Source: Methylocapsa acidiphila B2 (lineage in GTDB: Bacteria > Pseudomonadota > Alphaproteobacteria > Rhizobiales > Beijerinckiaceae). From it: a stretch of DNA of 64,000 nt. Below the pieces are notes generated by a model, which saw only the letters and a program-made list of their open reading frames with translations, searched no databases and had not been told where the DNA came from. Shown here one piece after another: positions 8,630 through 19,120 of the stretch. The stretch covers positions 1,902,506 to 1,966,505 of the forward strand of contig NZ_KE386496.1 of assembly GCF_000427445.1 (NCBI RefSeq), written 5' to 3'. Each line of letters starts with the position of its first letter. The first letter of the stretch is position 1. The position numbers and the translations under genes are program-made.

Positions 8630-8818
8630 TCATCGGGCCCTCGCCGCCCCTTGCGCCCGATGCTCAAGCCAGTTCGGCCCCACGTCTATGGGCCGGGCGC
8701 CGAAGGCCGAGCATTTGAGCTGCTCCCGCGTCCGAGAAACCGGTAGGCCGTCAGGGAGCGTCGACACGTCCGCACGCCCGGCGTGTCCACAAGCGCATTC
8801 CGCCGCGATCGATCGCAC
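8630..8818 (-). CDS. Small Cys-containing protein, possibly decayed
   Basis: A 62-residue frame from GTG 8818 contains AECACGHAGRADVSTLPDGLPV and then LKCSAFGARPIDVGPNW. This resembles a common small rhizobial zinc-ribbon-like protein that ends CxxCG...DVRPNW. The expected final Cys is Phe here, so the metal site would be incomplete. The frame continues upstream without a stop (TTYVLRKLRALG), which supports a coding origin but leaves the start unclear. It may be a relic or a divergent small gene. Confidence 0.3.
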   Translation of the reverse strand: MRSIAAECACGHAGRADVSTLPDGLPVSRTREQLKCSAFGARPIDVGPNWLEHRAQGAARAR

Positions 8819-9042
8819 GCCGAGCGCGCGCAGTTTCCGAAGGACATAGGTGGTCCGAGATAGCGGGACATGGCAGGAAGGCTAATCGATTGTCTGGCCG
8901 ACGCCACGATATGCTTGCGGATACGATCCAAGTAGAGTCGCCGAGTCAGCGACTCTACGTCACCTCGAAGTGAAGCAAAGAAACAAGAAGCGAGACGACC
9001 CTCGGAGCGCCAGAATATATTTGAAGCTCGTCTCGCGATCTT

Positions 9043-9267
9043 TTAGCCGCCGGTTTTGAGATTGGTCAGCGCCTGCTGGACCGCGCTGCTCGAAATCTTA
9101 GGGGCAGAAGCGGAGGCGACGGGTTTGTAATCTCCGTCTGCGTCCTTGACCCGCCCAGCGCCCGATGTCTTGTAATCGCCGTCGGCGGCTTTGGCATTGG
9201 GGGACACTGTCTGCGTCGGCGCCGTATAATGCTGTTGCGACGTCGTGTTGATTGCAGAAATCGACAT
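9043..9267 (-). CDS. Small hypothetical protein with DGDYK repeats
   Basis: 74 residues, starting MSISAINTTSQQ, preceded by a good GGAAAG ribosome site six bases upstream. It holds two DGDYK motifs (AADGDYKTSG and DADGDYKPV) separated by 13 residues, and a helical end AVQQALTNLK. It is Ser/Ala/Gln-rich and probably partly disordered, with no signal peptide or membrane segment. Function is unknown. Confidence 0.6.
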   Translation of the reverse strand: MSISAINTTSQQHYTAPTQTVSPNAKAADGDYKTSGAGRVKDADGDYKPVASASAPKISSSAVQQALTNLKTGG

Positions 9268-9749
9268 GTCGAATCTTTCCAGTTGATTCTTTCGCCAGGA
9301 AGCCGGGCGAGATCTCGACACTGGAGTGGATGGATTACGAAAGGCTACGGATTTTCGTTCAAGTTATCTGACTGAATGTCGATCCAGCTGCCGAGCTAGC
9401 TGCACACCGCCAATAGGTGGCGCAACTTGCGCCGACAGTCTATCCGTTAGCCTCACCCATTCCGCGATTTGCTGCGACCGCTCGAGCGTCGTCGGTTCCG
9501 CCCGATGTAGATTTCTTCTCCGGCGCCCGCGACGATAAAAAGCCCCTAGCGCGCGGCACACGCCGGGGGATTGAAACGCCCGATACGCCAAGCAAGTGAA
9601 CCTTGGCATAATCGACTTAGCCGCTGGGCCTTGCGCCTGGCTGGCGCTTGGCGCGTTCTTGAACAAAAAGACGGCAATCACATTATGCGGATCAAGGTCG
9701 CGCGTCATTAAATTCCAACATGATCCGCGACGGGTGCCCCGCCTGCCGC

Positions 9750-9836
9750 CTAAAACCAGCGTCCCCGCCCGTACCAGCCGCCTCCGCCAAGGACGAGAAT
9801 AATAAGGATAATGATGAGAATCGTCTGGGTATCCAT
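9750..9836 (-). CDS. 28-residue hydrophobic peptide
   Basis: ATG 9836 opens a 28-codon frame ending TAG at 9750. The peptide begins MDTQT, continues with a 12-residue run of Ile/Leu/Val, then GGGGW, and closes with YGRGRWF. This is one membrane-spanning helix with a short basic, aromatic tail. An AAGGG ribosome site precedes it. Small hydrophobic peptides with a similar Gly/Trp/Arg end occur in other alphaproteobacteria; their role is not known. It may act in the envelope or as a small toxin-like peptide, but nothing here decides this. Confidence 0.6.
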   Translation of the reverse strand: MDTQTILIIILIILVLGGGGWYGRGRWF

Positions 9837-9840
9837 GATG

Positions 9841-10269
9841 TCCAACCCTTTGGATAGATGGCTTTTCAGCAAGATCAGAGCCTACTTAAGCTCGTGCACG
9901 AGATGCTCGGAATGGCTCGGTTCGACGTTTGCCGCCGCAGGACCGGTTATGGCGCCAGTCTGCTGCCTGCAGACAAAGCAGCCCAAGCAGAGCGACGCGA
10001 AGCGCGAATGGCCAAGAAGTGTCCCTTACTTTCTCATGCGCCATTTACCAACCATCGAGGCGGGACATTGGTTGCGTCTCGATCCCCAATATGTAACCGG
10101 CCGCACCACCCCGGCTTTGAGTTTCCTGTTGCGGCGGGCCTCATACTGCGACTACTTGGCGTGAGCGTCGCCTGCTCCCGGGCGGTCAGGCGGCGCGCGT
10201 GATTCGGGAAGGACTGGCCTTTCTCCTCGGACTTATGATCATCGGATGACTGGTCGGACCGCCACGGCC
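9841..10269. other. Stretch without a recognised gene
   Basis: Short frames are open on both strands, but none has a convincing ribosome site, domain or consistent codon use. No RNA gene or repeat was recognised. Confidence 0.4.
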
Positions 10270-10515
10270 CTAATACCGCTCCACGAATTGCAGGCTCGCC
10301 AGAGGCTTTCCCTCGCGCCGAAGGTCGGCAAGATACGCCTCGCAAGCCCTGCGGCAGGCGTTGAATTCTCGATAGTCAGATCGCCGGAGTTCCGAGTTGA
10401 ATTGCGGCGTCAAAGGCTCTACGGTCCGAATTTGAGTTTCCCGTAGCGGGTGACGAGGCGGCGGGTTCGAAGCAAGGCTCCAAATGCCGTCCGACGCAAA
10501 TGCTTCGACCGTCAT
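10270..10515 (-). CDS. Small hypothetical protein
   Basis: An 81-residue frame, starting MTVEAFASDGIW and ending in a helical stretch (YREFNACRRACEAYLADLRREG). Codon use is plausible for this genome. No signal peptide, membrane segment or recognised family. It lies among short uncertain frames and near a phage relic, so it could itself be a relic. Confidence 0.3.
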   Translation of the reverse strand: MTVEAFASDGIWSLASNPPPRHPLRETQIRTVEPLTPQFNSELRRSDYREFNACRRACEAYLADLRREGKPLASLQFVERY

Positions 10516-10609
10516 TGGCCGCCCCTATGTTGCAGCTTGAACCGCGCCAGCCGCCAAGCCGCGACGGAGAGGTTACGGAACGCATAAGCGATATTGATCA
10601 AGCTTTGGA

Positions 10610-10852
10610 TCATTTGGCCTCGATTGCCGTCTTGATCGAATGACCGAAAACCTCGGCGACTTCCTCGCCCTTGGCGGGGACAGCGCCGTGGAGAAAAGGC
10701 CGCGGCGGGATCTTGCTGGTTCCGAGTTCCTGATATTTGGCGATCGGGCTATTGGCGCCAACGAAACCGATCTGATGAGGTTTCGCCAAATGCGCCGGCG
10801 TTGAACGGCTTCGCAACAGGCGACGCGCCGCGCGCCTAACCCTACGGCGCAA
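10610..10852 (-). pseudogene. Relic of an HK97-gp10-like phage protein
   Basis: The 80-residue frame contains KYQELGTSKIPPRPFLHGA. This matches the signature of the HK97 gp10-like (head-tail joining/minor tail) family, typically E-x-GTSKMPPRPFLRPA. A basic helical region precedes it, as in that family. Only the last two thirds of a typical gp10 are recognisable and there is no clean start, so it is called a relic. It lies about 2 kb outside the attachment site, so it belongs to an older phage event or to a differently bounded element. Confidence 0.5.
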
Positions 10853-11156
10853 ACGCGTGGTCGAGTGCGAATCAAAGTCGATTTGCCTAGGCGAAAAACC
10901 CTCCAGCCAATCATGAGCATTGCAGGCGGCGTCGGTCAGATGAGATCGACGCTCGGAATCACGCCTGTTGCGGCTGGCGACGACCCGCCGCCCGATCCCA
11001 TAACGCTTGGCCGTCGCCCCGCCTCATCTCTACTGGCTCTATCCCCAAATTGCATAGCATTCGAACATCCCCTCAAACCGACAATTTATCGGTCGTCGGC
11101 ACTATTCGTCTGCTCGGCGTTCGACCGAGTCGGCCGAGTTGCCCATGGGTTCGTCG
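10853..11156. other. Upstream region of the chemosensory operon
   Basis: No gene is recognised. The last part presumably holds the promoter of the che operon, but no clear -35/-10 pair stands out. Confidence 0.3.
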
Positions 11157-11444
11157 ATGTCAACGAAATCAATCGTTATTCTGAAGGAAGACTGCAGCAT
11201 CAAAAATGCGCGACGAATTGTTGTGACAATTCGCGAAGTCTTCGACAGAGGCGAACATGCAACTGTCGACTGCAGCGGCGTGGAACAGGCCGACATCAGC
11301 CTCATTCAGCTTCTCGTCGCTAGTCAGAGAACATTCCACAGCCGCGGCCTCCATTTCGAAATCGTCAATCCAGCCCATCCATTGCGCGCCGCCGTGGCGC
11401 GCGCGGGATTTCAGCTCGATCTCGCCGCTGGACAAATTTGCTAA
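11157..11444 (+). CDS. STAS-domain protein
   Basis: About 95 residues, starting MSTKSIVILKED. The pattern VTIREVFDRGEHATVDCSGVEQADISLIQLLVASQRTF (read with the helix break after VDCSG) fits a STAS fold: a beta strand ending in a small polar residue, D-x-S in a loop, then a helix of Leu/Ala. STAS proteins of this kind often act as anti-anti-sigma-like or scaffold modules next to che genes. In SpoIIAA-type proteins the loop Ser after D is phosphorylated; ISLIQL keeps a Ser there. It heads the che operon, 13 bases before cheY. An upstream ATG at 11145 is also possible. Confidence 0.7.
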   Translation: MSTKSIVILKEDCSIKNARRIVVTIREVFDRGEHATVDCSGVEQADISLIQLLVASQRTFHSRGLHFEIVNPAHPLRAAVARAGFQLDLAAGQIC

Positions 11445-11457
11445 AGGAAAGGCGCCG

Positions 11458-11823
11458 ATGCCAACAATTCTCACAGTCGACGATTCTCCCAGCATTCGGA
11501 CGATGATCAGATTGGCGCTCGGGCCCGCCGGGCATGTTGTCGTCGAGGCCGCCGACGGCGCGGAAGGTCTGGCGAAGGCCAAGTCGCAACCGATCGACAT
11601 GGTCATCACGGATCTGAACATGCCGGGGATGAACGGCATGGCGATGATCAAAGGCCTGCGCGGCGTCCCATCCTTGGTTGGCGTGCCGATCGTTTTTCTT
11701 TCGACCGAATCCGACGATTCCATCAAACAGGAGGCGAAGGCGGCGGGAGCCACGGGCTGGCTCACGAAGCCCTTCAAGGCCGAGCAGCTCATCGCAATCG
11801 TGAACAAACTGGCGCGCAAATGA
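11458..11823 (+). CDS. cheY: Chemotaxis response regulator CheY
   Basis: 121 residues forming a single receiver domain. It shows the acidic pair in TVDDSPSIR, the phospho-acceptor Asp in VITDLNMPGMNG, Thr/Ser in FLSTES and Lys in LTKPFKAEQ. No output domain is attached. It should be phosphorylated by the CheA encoded next, whose start overlaps its stop (ATGA). ATG 11458 has a strong AAAGGAAAGG ribosome site; longer upstream readings run over the STAS gene in another frame and were rejected. Confidence 0.93.
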   Translation: MPTILTVDDSPSIRTMIRLALGPAGHVVVEAADGAEGLAKAKSQPIDMVITDLNMPGMNGMAMIKGLRGVPSLVGVPIVFLSTESDDSIKQEAKAAGATGWLTKPFKAEQLIAIVNKLARK

Positions 11824-13901
11824 CGGATAACGCGGAACTCATAGACGCATTTCGGCAAGAGGCCGCCGACCTTCTCGACGCGCTCGAAGCTGCTCTCCTG
11901 GACCTCGAAAAGGCGCCGCAAAACCGCGACCTCATCGACACGGCCTTCCGCGCCCTGCATACGATCAAAGGGTCCGGCGCGATGTTCGGCTTCGACCAGG
12001 TCGCCGCCTTCACCCATGATTTCGAATCGGCCTTTGACAAGCTGCGCAAGGGAACGGCGCAGCCGAGCGCCGATCTCGTCGCCGTGGCGCTGACGGCAAA
12101 GGATTACATCCGCGCCCTGATCAAGAATCCGGATTCGACCGACGCGATCATCGGCGCCTCGATCCTCGCCGATCTCAAGCAGGCGATCGAGGCGGATCGG
12201 ACCGACATCGTCCAAATCGAGCAAAACGGCTCCGCGCCCGTGGCGACGTCGCGCGGGTGGTCGATCGACATCGCCTTCGCGGCGAGCTCTTTGCGAAACG
12301 GCGCAAATCCGCTCGCCATGCTCGATGAGCTGCGCGAACTCGGCGCCTGCGTAGCGACGCCGATCCTTGACGACCTCCCCGACCTGCCCGCGCTCGATCC
12401 CGAGACGCTTTTTCTCAAATGGCGCGTCGAGCTCGCCAGTGAATGCGCCGCCGAAGCCATAGAGGACATTTTCATTTTCGTCCGCGACGAGATGACCCTT
12501 CAATTGGCGCCGGTCGTTGAGGGACGCGAATCGACTCGCGCGAGCGTCGAAGCGCCCCCGCAAGAACTGACCTTGGACTCAGCGCCGCATGTCGCGGGAG
12601 AGACCGCGCGGGCGCATGTCGCGACCGCCGCCGTCGGGCCGGAAAGCGCTACTCTTGCCTCAGACGAGCATCGGCGCGACGGCGCCGAAAGACGGCAAGC
12701 CTCCAGGCGGGCCGAAGACAAGAGCGCGCAGACCATGCGCGTGTCAGCCGAACGGCTCGATCAACTCATGGATCGGGTCGGCGAGCTCGTCATCGCGCAG
12801 GCGCGCCTCAGCCAGATTGCGGCGTCGAGCGCGGACCTCGCGACCAAGGCGATCGCCGAAGAAATCGAGCGGCTCGCCGCCGCGCTCCGCGACACGACCA
12901 TGGGCGCGCGCATGGTGCCGATAGGTTCGTTGTTCGGGCGGTTCCGGCGGCTCGTGCATGACCTATCCCGCGATCTCGGCAAGCCGGTCGAGTTCGTCGC
13001 GCTCGGAGAGGAGACTGAACTCGACAAGACCGTGATCGAGCGCCTCGCCGATCCGCTGGTGCATCTCATTCGCAACGCGATCGATCATGGAATCGAAGAA
13101 CCTGCGCGCCGCGCCGCCTCGGGCAAGCCGGCGCAAGGACGGATCGAGCTCAGCGCCTCTCACGTCGGCGCGCAGGTTTTCATCTGCGTCAGCGATAATG
13201 GCGCCGGCCTCGACACGGCGCGAATCCGCGCCAAGGCGGAGGAGCAAGGCCTCGTCGCGCCTGGCGCGGCGCTGAGCGAGCAGGAGATCCATCAATTCCT
13301 GTTTCATCCTGGCTTTTCCACGGCGAAGTCGATTTCGGCCCTGTCCGGCCGCGGCGTCGGAATGGACGTGGTCAAGCAAACGATCGAGTCGATGCGCGGC
13401 TCGATCGACATCTCGACAAAGGCCGGCGAGGGCGCGCGCATAACGCTTCGCTTGCCGTTGACCCTCGCCATCATCGAAGGCCTGCTCGTGCGCGTCGGCG
13501 CCGAACGCTATGTCATCCCGCTCGCCGCGGTCGAGGAATGCGTCGAGCTTTCCCACGCGGACCAGGAGGCGAGCCGCGAACGCAGCTTTCTCAACATCCG
13601 CGGTGAGCTCGTTCCCTACATTCGACTGCGCGATATGTTTCGAGCCGACGGAGAGCCTGACCGCCATCAGAAGGTCATCGTCACGTCGACCGGAGACATG
13701 CGCCTCGGCCTCGTCGTCGATCAAATCATCGGCAGCCATCAGACCGTGATCAAATCCCTGTCGAAGCTGCACGCCAATGTGGCGATGTTCTCCGGGGCGA
13801 CGATTCTCGGAGACGGTGGAGCCGCCTTGATCCTGGACGTCGCGCAGCTCCTATCAATGGGCCAGTCTCAGGCCGACGCCAATCTCTCGGAGGCCGCCTG
13901 A
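11820..13901 (+). CDS. cheA: Chemotaxis sensor histidine kinase CheA
   Basis: 693 residues. The N-terminal Hpt domain carries the phosphorylated His47 in RALHTIKGSG. Residues about 140-235 form a small domain (WSIDIAF..., LKWRVELAS) like the extra domain found in some proteobacterial CheAs in place of a classical P2. Then come a helical dimerisation domain (AERLDQLMDRVGELVIAQARL), the ATPase with N box HLIRNAIDHGIE and G boxes SDNGAGLD and GFSTAKSISALSGRGVGMDVV, and a C-terminal CheW-like domain (LPLAAVEECVEL...). It phosphorylates CheY and CheB in a cytoplasmic array. The gene looks intact and overlaps cheY by four bases. Confidence 0.95.
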   Translation: MTDNAELIDAFRQEAADLLDALEAALLDLEKAPQNRDLIDTAFRALHTIKGSGAMFGFDQVAAFTHDFESAFDKLRKGTAQPSADLVAVALTAKDYIRALIKNPDSTDAIIGASILADLKQAIEADRTDIVQIEQNGSAPVATSRGWSIDIAFAASSLRNGANPLAMLDELRELGACVATPILDDLPDLPALDPETLFLKWRVELASECAAEAIEDIFIFVRDEMTLQLAPVVEGRESTRASVEAPPQELTLDSAPHVAGETARAHVATAAVGPESATLASDEHRRDGAERRQASRRAEDKSAQTMRVSAERLDQLMDRVGELVIAQARLSQIAASSADLATKAIAEEIERLAAALRDTTMGARMVPIGSLFGRFRRLVHDLSRDLGKPVEFVALGEETELDKTVIERLADPLVHLIRNAIDHGIEEPARRAASGKPAQGRIELSASHVGAQVFICVSDNGAGLDTARIRAKAEEQGLVAPGAALSEQEIHQFLFHPGFSTAKSISALSGRGVGMDVVKQTIESMRGSIDISTKAGEGARITLRLPLTLAIIEGLLVRVGAERYVIPLAAVEECVELSHADQEASRERSFLNIRGELVPYIRLRDMFRADGEPDRHQKVIVTSTGDMRLGLVVDQIIGSHQTVIKSLSKLHANVAMFSGATILGDGGAALILDVAQLLSMGQSQADANLSEAA

Positions 13902-13902
13902 C

Positions 13903-14349
13903 ATGCCGATGAATTCTTCCGCCGCCCTGCAGGTGGTCATGCTGGGGCTCGGCGATGAAATATTCGCGCTGGATGCGAGTCTCGTACGCGAGATCATCGA
14001 TCCGATCCCGGCGACCAGGGTCGCAGGCGCCCCCGCCTATCTTGCGCGCATCGTCAATGTGCGCGGCAATGTGATCCCGCTCGCGGACCTTCGGGTGCGT
14101 TTCGGCATGGCCCAACGCGAGAACACAGCCGACACGCGAATCATCGTTCTTGAGATCGCGCTCGACGGCGAGCCGGTGACCGTCGGGATCATCGCCGACA
14201 AGGTCTATGAAGTCACCGAGCTCTCTTGCGCCAATGCCCAACCGACGCCCCGCGTGGGCATGCGGGTGCGCCCGGAATTCGTCCGCTTCATCGCGAAGTG
14301 GAACGAGGAATTCGTCACCGTTCCCGACCTGGAGCGCATCCTGAATTAA
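13903..14349 (+). CDS. cheW: CheW coupling protein (first copy)
   Basis: 148 residues with the CheW beta-barrel pattern: FALDASLVREIIDPIPATRV, APAYLARIVNVRGNVIPLADL and a C-terminal PDLERIL. The conserved R-G-x-V-x-P-L-x-D-L motif is present. It links the MCP encoded next to CheA. It starts one base after the cheA stop, and the MCP gene follows 36 bases later. A second, only moderately similar CheW is encoded on the other side of the MCP. Confidence 0.92.
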   Translation: MPMNSSAALQVVMLGLGDEIFALDASLVREIIDPIPATRVAGAPAYLARIVNVRGNVIPLADLRVRFGMAQRENTADTRIIVLEIALDGEPVTVGIIADKVYEVTELSCANAQPTPRVGMRVRPEFVRFIAKWNEEFVTVPDLERILN

Positions 14350-14385
14350 TCGCCGCGCCGCCGCGCGCCCGCCCTGGAGCAGATC

Positions 14386-16578
14386 ATGAGAGTCACAGTC
14401 AAAGCAAAACTCGCCGGCGCCTTCGGCGTCATCATCATTCTGTCCGCCGCCGCTGGCGGCCTCGCCTACATGAAGCTCAACACGCTCGCCGATAGCGAAC
14501 AGGAGCTCGTCGCCCAGGCCGAGCGAATCGCCAAGGCGGGCGAATTGCAAAATGCGCTTCAAATGCAATCTCGGATGGAAAAAAACGCGATCCTCGCAAC
14601 GACGGACGCCGAGATTGACGGCTTCGCCAGGATCATCTTCGACGCCCGAGCCAAGGCGGCAACGCTGAGGGACGCGCTCGTGGCCTCGTCGAAAACCGCG
14701 GAAGGCAGGGCGCTGCTGCAGCAGGCCGGCGACAAGCTGGCCAAGGCCGCCGATCTTAGCGATCAGATCATCAAATTCGGGAAAATGAATTCCAATGCGC
14801 GCGGGGCCGAGCTGTGGGCGGCCGAAGGGCCTAAAGCCGTCCATGATTTCAACGCCGCCGCGGAGGCCCTCGCTGCCGAGGCGGCCAAGGCGCCGTTCTC
14901 CGCCAAGAGCGCGCAAGCCGCGCTGCTGCTGAAATCCGCGCAATTCACCATCGCGCGCGCAGGCCGCATGTTGGCGGAGACATTTTCGGCCTCCACGCTC
15001 GAAAGCCTCGACTCAGCGCATAAGGCGGCGACCGCCGAATTCGCGGCGGCCAAGGAGGAGGTCGCGAAAGTCACCTCGGCGGCGACCATGTTGGGCCTGT
15101 CGCCCACCTCCTTCGACGCGCAATTCGAGCGGCTGTCTGCGCTCGCGGCGCGGGTCGCTGACATCGTCCAAGAGGCCGGCAACATCAAGGCCACGACGCT
15201 TAGCATCGGCGATGGGCGCAAGGCGACGAGCGAGGCCCTGGATGCGCTCGACGCCTTCTCGACATTCGTGAACAAGCGCATGCAGGCTTTCGCCGCAATG
15301 GCCGAAAACGAAGCGGCTTTCGCCAAGAGCCTGCTGCTCGGAATTGTCGCCGCTTCCGTCGCCATCGCGATCGCCGCCGCCGTGTGGATCTCGCTCAGCA
15401 TCAGCCGCGGCATCAGCCGCGCCGCCTCTCTGGCCGATGCGGTCGCGATCGGCGATCTCGATCAGACCATCAAGATCACCAGCGACGACGAGATCAGCGA
15501 TCTCATCAAGTCGCTGAACCAGATGACCGCCAATCTCAGCGCCACGGCGGCGGTCGCCGATGAAATCGCCGCCGGCAATCTGACCGTCGCCGCTAAGCGG
15601 CTGTCCGACAAGGATCGGCTCGGCCTCGCGCTGGAGCGGATGGTGGAGAAGCTCCGCGCGATCGTCGCGGATGCGATTTCTGCGGCGCAGAATGTATCGG
15701 CCGGCAGCCAGGAATTATCGGCGAGCGCGGAGCAGCTTTCGCAAGGGGCGACGGAACAGGCCTCCTCGGCGGAAGAGGCCTCGGCCTCGATGGAGGAGAT
15801 GGCGGCGAATGTGAAGCAGAACGCCGACAACGCCGGCCAGACCGAGGCCATCGCCCGCCAATCGGCCAAGGACGCCGAGGCGAGCGGCGCCGCGGTCGGA
15901 CGCGCGGTCGACGCCATGCGGACCATCGCCGAGAAAATCACCATCGTGCAGGAAATCGCCCGCCAAACCGATCTTCTCGCGCTCAACGCGGCGGTCGAGG
16001 CGGCCCGCGCCGGCGAGCACGGCCGAGGCTTCGCGGTGGTCGCCTCCGAAGTGCGCAAGCTCGCCGAGCGCAGCCAGTCCGCCGCCGCCGAGATCAGCGC
16101 CTTGTCCTCGAACACGGTCAAGACGGCGCAGGACGCCGGCGCCATGTTGGCGAAGCTGGTGCCCGACATCAAGAAGACCGCCGAGCTCGTCGAAGAGATC
16201 ACCGCCGCCTGCCGCGAGCAGGACGTAGGCTCCTCGCAGATCAACCAGGCGATCCAACAGCTCGACAAGGTGACCCAGCAGAACGCCAGCGCCTCGGAGC
16301 AGGTGTCGGCGACCTCCGAGGAATTGGCGAGCCAGGCCGAGCAGCTTCAATCCACCATCGCCTATTTCCGCATCGACGCGCATGGCGCGCAGTCGGACGC
16401 CGCCCTCGATCGCTCCTTGAGCCAACTGCGGGCGACGGCCGCCGCCATGGCGCGGCCCACAGGCGCCAAGAAGAAGGCGCAGGCCGCAGCGCCGGCGCGC
16501 GCCGCAAAGGGCGGCTTCGCCTTCGAATTGAATGCGCGCGACGACCATGACGACGGCGAGTTTCGCCGCGCCGGATAA
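14386..16578 (+). CDS. Methyl-accepting chemotaxis protein
   Basis: 730 residues. A first membrane helix lies at about 8-28 ([17 protein letters not shown]) and a second at about 313-335 ([20 protein letters not shown]). Between them is a roughly 280-residue all-helical periplasmic sensor, rich in Ala/Lys and probably a long four-helix bundle. A HAMP domain follows, then the signalling domain with its hairpin tip in [20 protein letters not shown] and [16 protein letters not shown]. There is no C-terminal CheR-binding pentapeptide; the tail is Ala/Lys-rich and then acidic. The ligand is unknown. It is flanked by two cheW genes, suggesting a dedicated array. Confidence 0.93.
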   Translation: MRVTVKAKLAGAFGVIIILSAAAGGLAYMKLNTLADSEQELVAQAERIAKAGELQNALQMQSRMEKNAILATTDAEIDGFARIIFDARAKAATLRDALVASSKTAEGRALLQQAGDKLAKAADLSDQIIKFGKMNSNARGAELWAAEGPKAVHDFNAAAEALAAEAAKAPFSAKSAQAALLLKSAQFTIARAGRMLAETFSASTLESLDSAHKAATAEFAAAKEEVAKVTSAATMLGLSPTSFDAQFERLSALAARVADIVQEAGNIKATTLSIGDGRKATSEALDALDAFSTFVNKRMQAFAAMAENEAAFAKSLLLGIVAASVAIAIAAAVWISLSISRGISRAASLADAVAIGDLDQTIKITSDDEISDLIKSLNQMTANLSATAAVADEIAAGNLTVAAKRLSDKDRLGLALERMVEKLRAIVADAISAAQNVSAGSQELSASAEQLSQGATEQASSAEEASASMEEMAANVKQNADNAGQTEAIARQSAKDAEASGAAVGRAVDAMRTIAEKITIVQEIARQTDLLALNAAVEAARAGEHGRGFAVVASEVRKLAERSQSAAAEISALSSNTVKTAQDAGAMLAKLVPDIKKTAELVEEITAACREQDVGSSQINQAIQQLDKVTQQNASASEQVSATSEELASQAEQLQSTIAYFRIDAHGAQSDAALDRSLSQLRATAAAMARPTGAKKKAQAAAPARAAKGGFAFELNARDDHDDGEFRRAG

Positions 16579-16644
16579 GGCGCCGGTGCAGCGCGCCAAG
16601 CCGCCGCGCGACGACCATGCAAGTTGTTCCTTCGGGAGACGCAC

Positions 16645-17133
16645 ATGACCGAAACAGTCCAATATCTCACGCTCGGACTCGACCAGGAGACTTTCGGCAT
16701 CGACATACGCAACGTGCGAGAGATCTTGGACATGCGGCCTATTTCGAAACTGCCGCAAGCCCCGCCCTTCCTCGTCGGCATGATCGACGTGCGCGGCGCC
16801 GGATATCCGATCGTCGACCTACGCATCAAGCTCGGCCTGCCCCCGGTCGAGCCGACGCCATCGACCCGCATCGTCATCCTCGACGTGCCGCTCGACGGCC
16901 GCACGATCGGGGTCGGCTTCATCGCCGACCGTGTGCTCGAAGTGGCAAGCGTCGACCAGGATCAGACCGAACCGGCGCCTGACGTCGGCGGTCGCTGGCG
17001 CGCAAAATATATCGCCGGCATCGGGCGCAAGGGCGAGAGCTTCATCATCATCTTCGATCTCGGGCGCCTCATGGCCTCCGACCAGGACGCCCTGCTCGGC
17101 GTCGCCGCCGCCACGCTGGCGGATGTGGCTTGA
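16645..17133 (+). CDS. cheW: CheW coupling protein (second copy)
   Basis: 162 residues, starting MTETVQYLTLGLDQ after a GGGAGA ribosome site seven bases upstream. The CheW motifs are clear: FGIDIRNVREILDMRPISKLP, PPFLVGMIDVRGAGYPIVDL and a C-terminal FIIIFDLGRLMA. It is longer than the first CheW by an acidic insertion around VDQDQTEPAPDVGG. Two different CheWs in one operon could set array stoichiometry. An in-frame upstream ATG at 16624 lacks a good ribosome site. Confidence 0.92.
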   Translation: MTETVQYLTLGLDQETFGIDIRNVREILDMRPISKLPQAPPFLVGMIDVRGAGYPIVDLRIKLGLPPVEPTPSTRIVILDVPLDGRTIGVGFIADRVLEVASVDQDQTEPAPDVGGRWRAKYIAGIGRKGESFIIIFDLGRLMASDQDALLGVAAATLADVA

Positions 17134-17138
17134 GCGCG

Positions 17139-18002
17139 ATGTCGGAGCTCGCTCAACCCGCCCGCTTCGCCGCCGAACGCCTGACCGATCGCCACTACCG
17201 ATCCATCGCCGAGATCGTGCAGAAGCAGACTGGGATCTGCCTGCCGCCGACAAAGCAAACCATGGTCGAAGGACGCCTGCGCAAGCGCGTCCGGGCGCTC
17301 GGACTCGCCGGGCTGAACGATTATGCCAGCCTTCTCTTCGAGCGCGGCAGGCTCGAAGAGGAGCTCGTTCACATCATCGACTGCGTCACGACAAACAAGA
17401 CCGATTTTTTCCGCGAGCCCGACCATTTCGAGTTTCTGCGCGAGGTCGCCGTTCCCGCGCTCCTCGCCCAAAATGGTCGACGCCCGGCGCGACTGAAAGT
17501 CTGGAGCGCGGCCGCCTCGATCGGCGCGGAAGCCTACACGCTCGCAATGGTGCTGCAGGACATGGCCGACGCCGGACCACGCTTCACATTTTCGATTCTC
17601 GGCACCGAGGTCTCCACAGACGTCCTGACCCACGCGAGGCGCGGCGTCTACACGAAGGACATGGTCGCTCCGGTGCCGGCCGACATGGCTCTTCGCTACA
17701 TCATGCCGGCGCGGGATTCGGCGCGCCCCGAAGTGCGGATCGCGCCGGAACTTCGCCGACTCACGCGGTTCGAGCAGCTGAACCTCATGGACCCGCATTA
17801 TCCAGTCGACCAGGATGTCGACGTCATTTTTTGCCGCAACGTCCTGATCTATTTCGATAAGGCGACGCAAAAGCAGGTTCTGGACAGGCTCTGCAACCAC
17901 CTTCGGCCCGGCGGCTACATATTCGTCGGGCATTCGGAATCAATGGCTGGCGGCGCGCGGGCCGGTCTGACGCAGGTCCTTCCTACAGTGTTCCAGGCAT
18001 GA
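17139..18002 (+). CDS. cheR: Chemotaxis protein methyltransferase CheR
   Basis: About 287 residues. The N-terminal all-alpha CheR domain (ERLTDRHYRSIAEIVQKQTGI) is followed by the SAM-binding domain with WSAAASIGAEAYTLAM (in place of the usual S-x-G-E-E-x-Y), FSILGTEVSTDVL and DVIFCRNVLIYFDKATQ. It methylates Glu residues of MCPs. A TTG start at 17130 overlapping the cheW stop is an alternative; ATG 17139 with a GAG close upstream was chosen. No TPR or pentapeptide-binding extension is present. Confidence 0.92.
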   Translation: MSELAQPARFAAERLTDRHYRSIAEIVQKQTGICLPPTKQTMVEGRLRKRVRALGLAGLNDYASLLFERGRLEEELVHIIDCVTTNKTDFFREPDHFEFLREVAVPALLAQNGRRPARLKVWSAAASIGAEAYTLAMVLQDMADAGPRFTFSILGTEVSTDVLTHARRGVYTKDMVAPVPADMALRYIMPARDSARPEVRIAPELRRLTRFEQLNLMDPHYPVDQDVDVIFCRNVLIYFDKATQKQVLDRLCNHLRPGGYIFVGHSESMAGGARAGLTQVLPTVFQA

Positions 18003-18017
18003 GCGGAGTTTAATCCC

Positions 18018-19114
<1,097 letters not shown>

Positions 19115-19120
19115 ACGTCC

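Noticed and set aside
9364-9708. 114-residue leftward frame
   Set aside because: No recognisable domain and poor start context.
11169-12563. 464-residue frame on the minus strand opposite cheY and cheA
   Set aside because: It is a GC-driven shadow of clearly coding plus-strand genes with full domain matches; no family signature or ribosome site.
13750-17933. Several long minus-strand frames opposite cheA, cheW, MCP and cheR
   Set aside because: They mirror conserved plus-strand chemotaxis genes and carry no recognisable domains.
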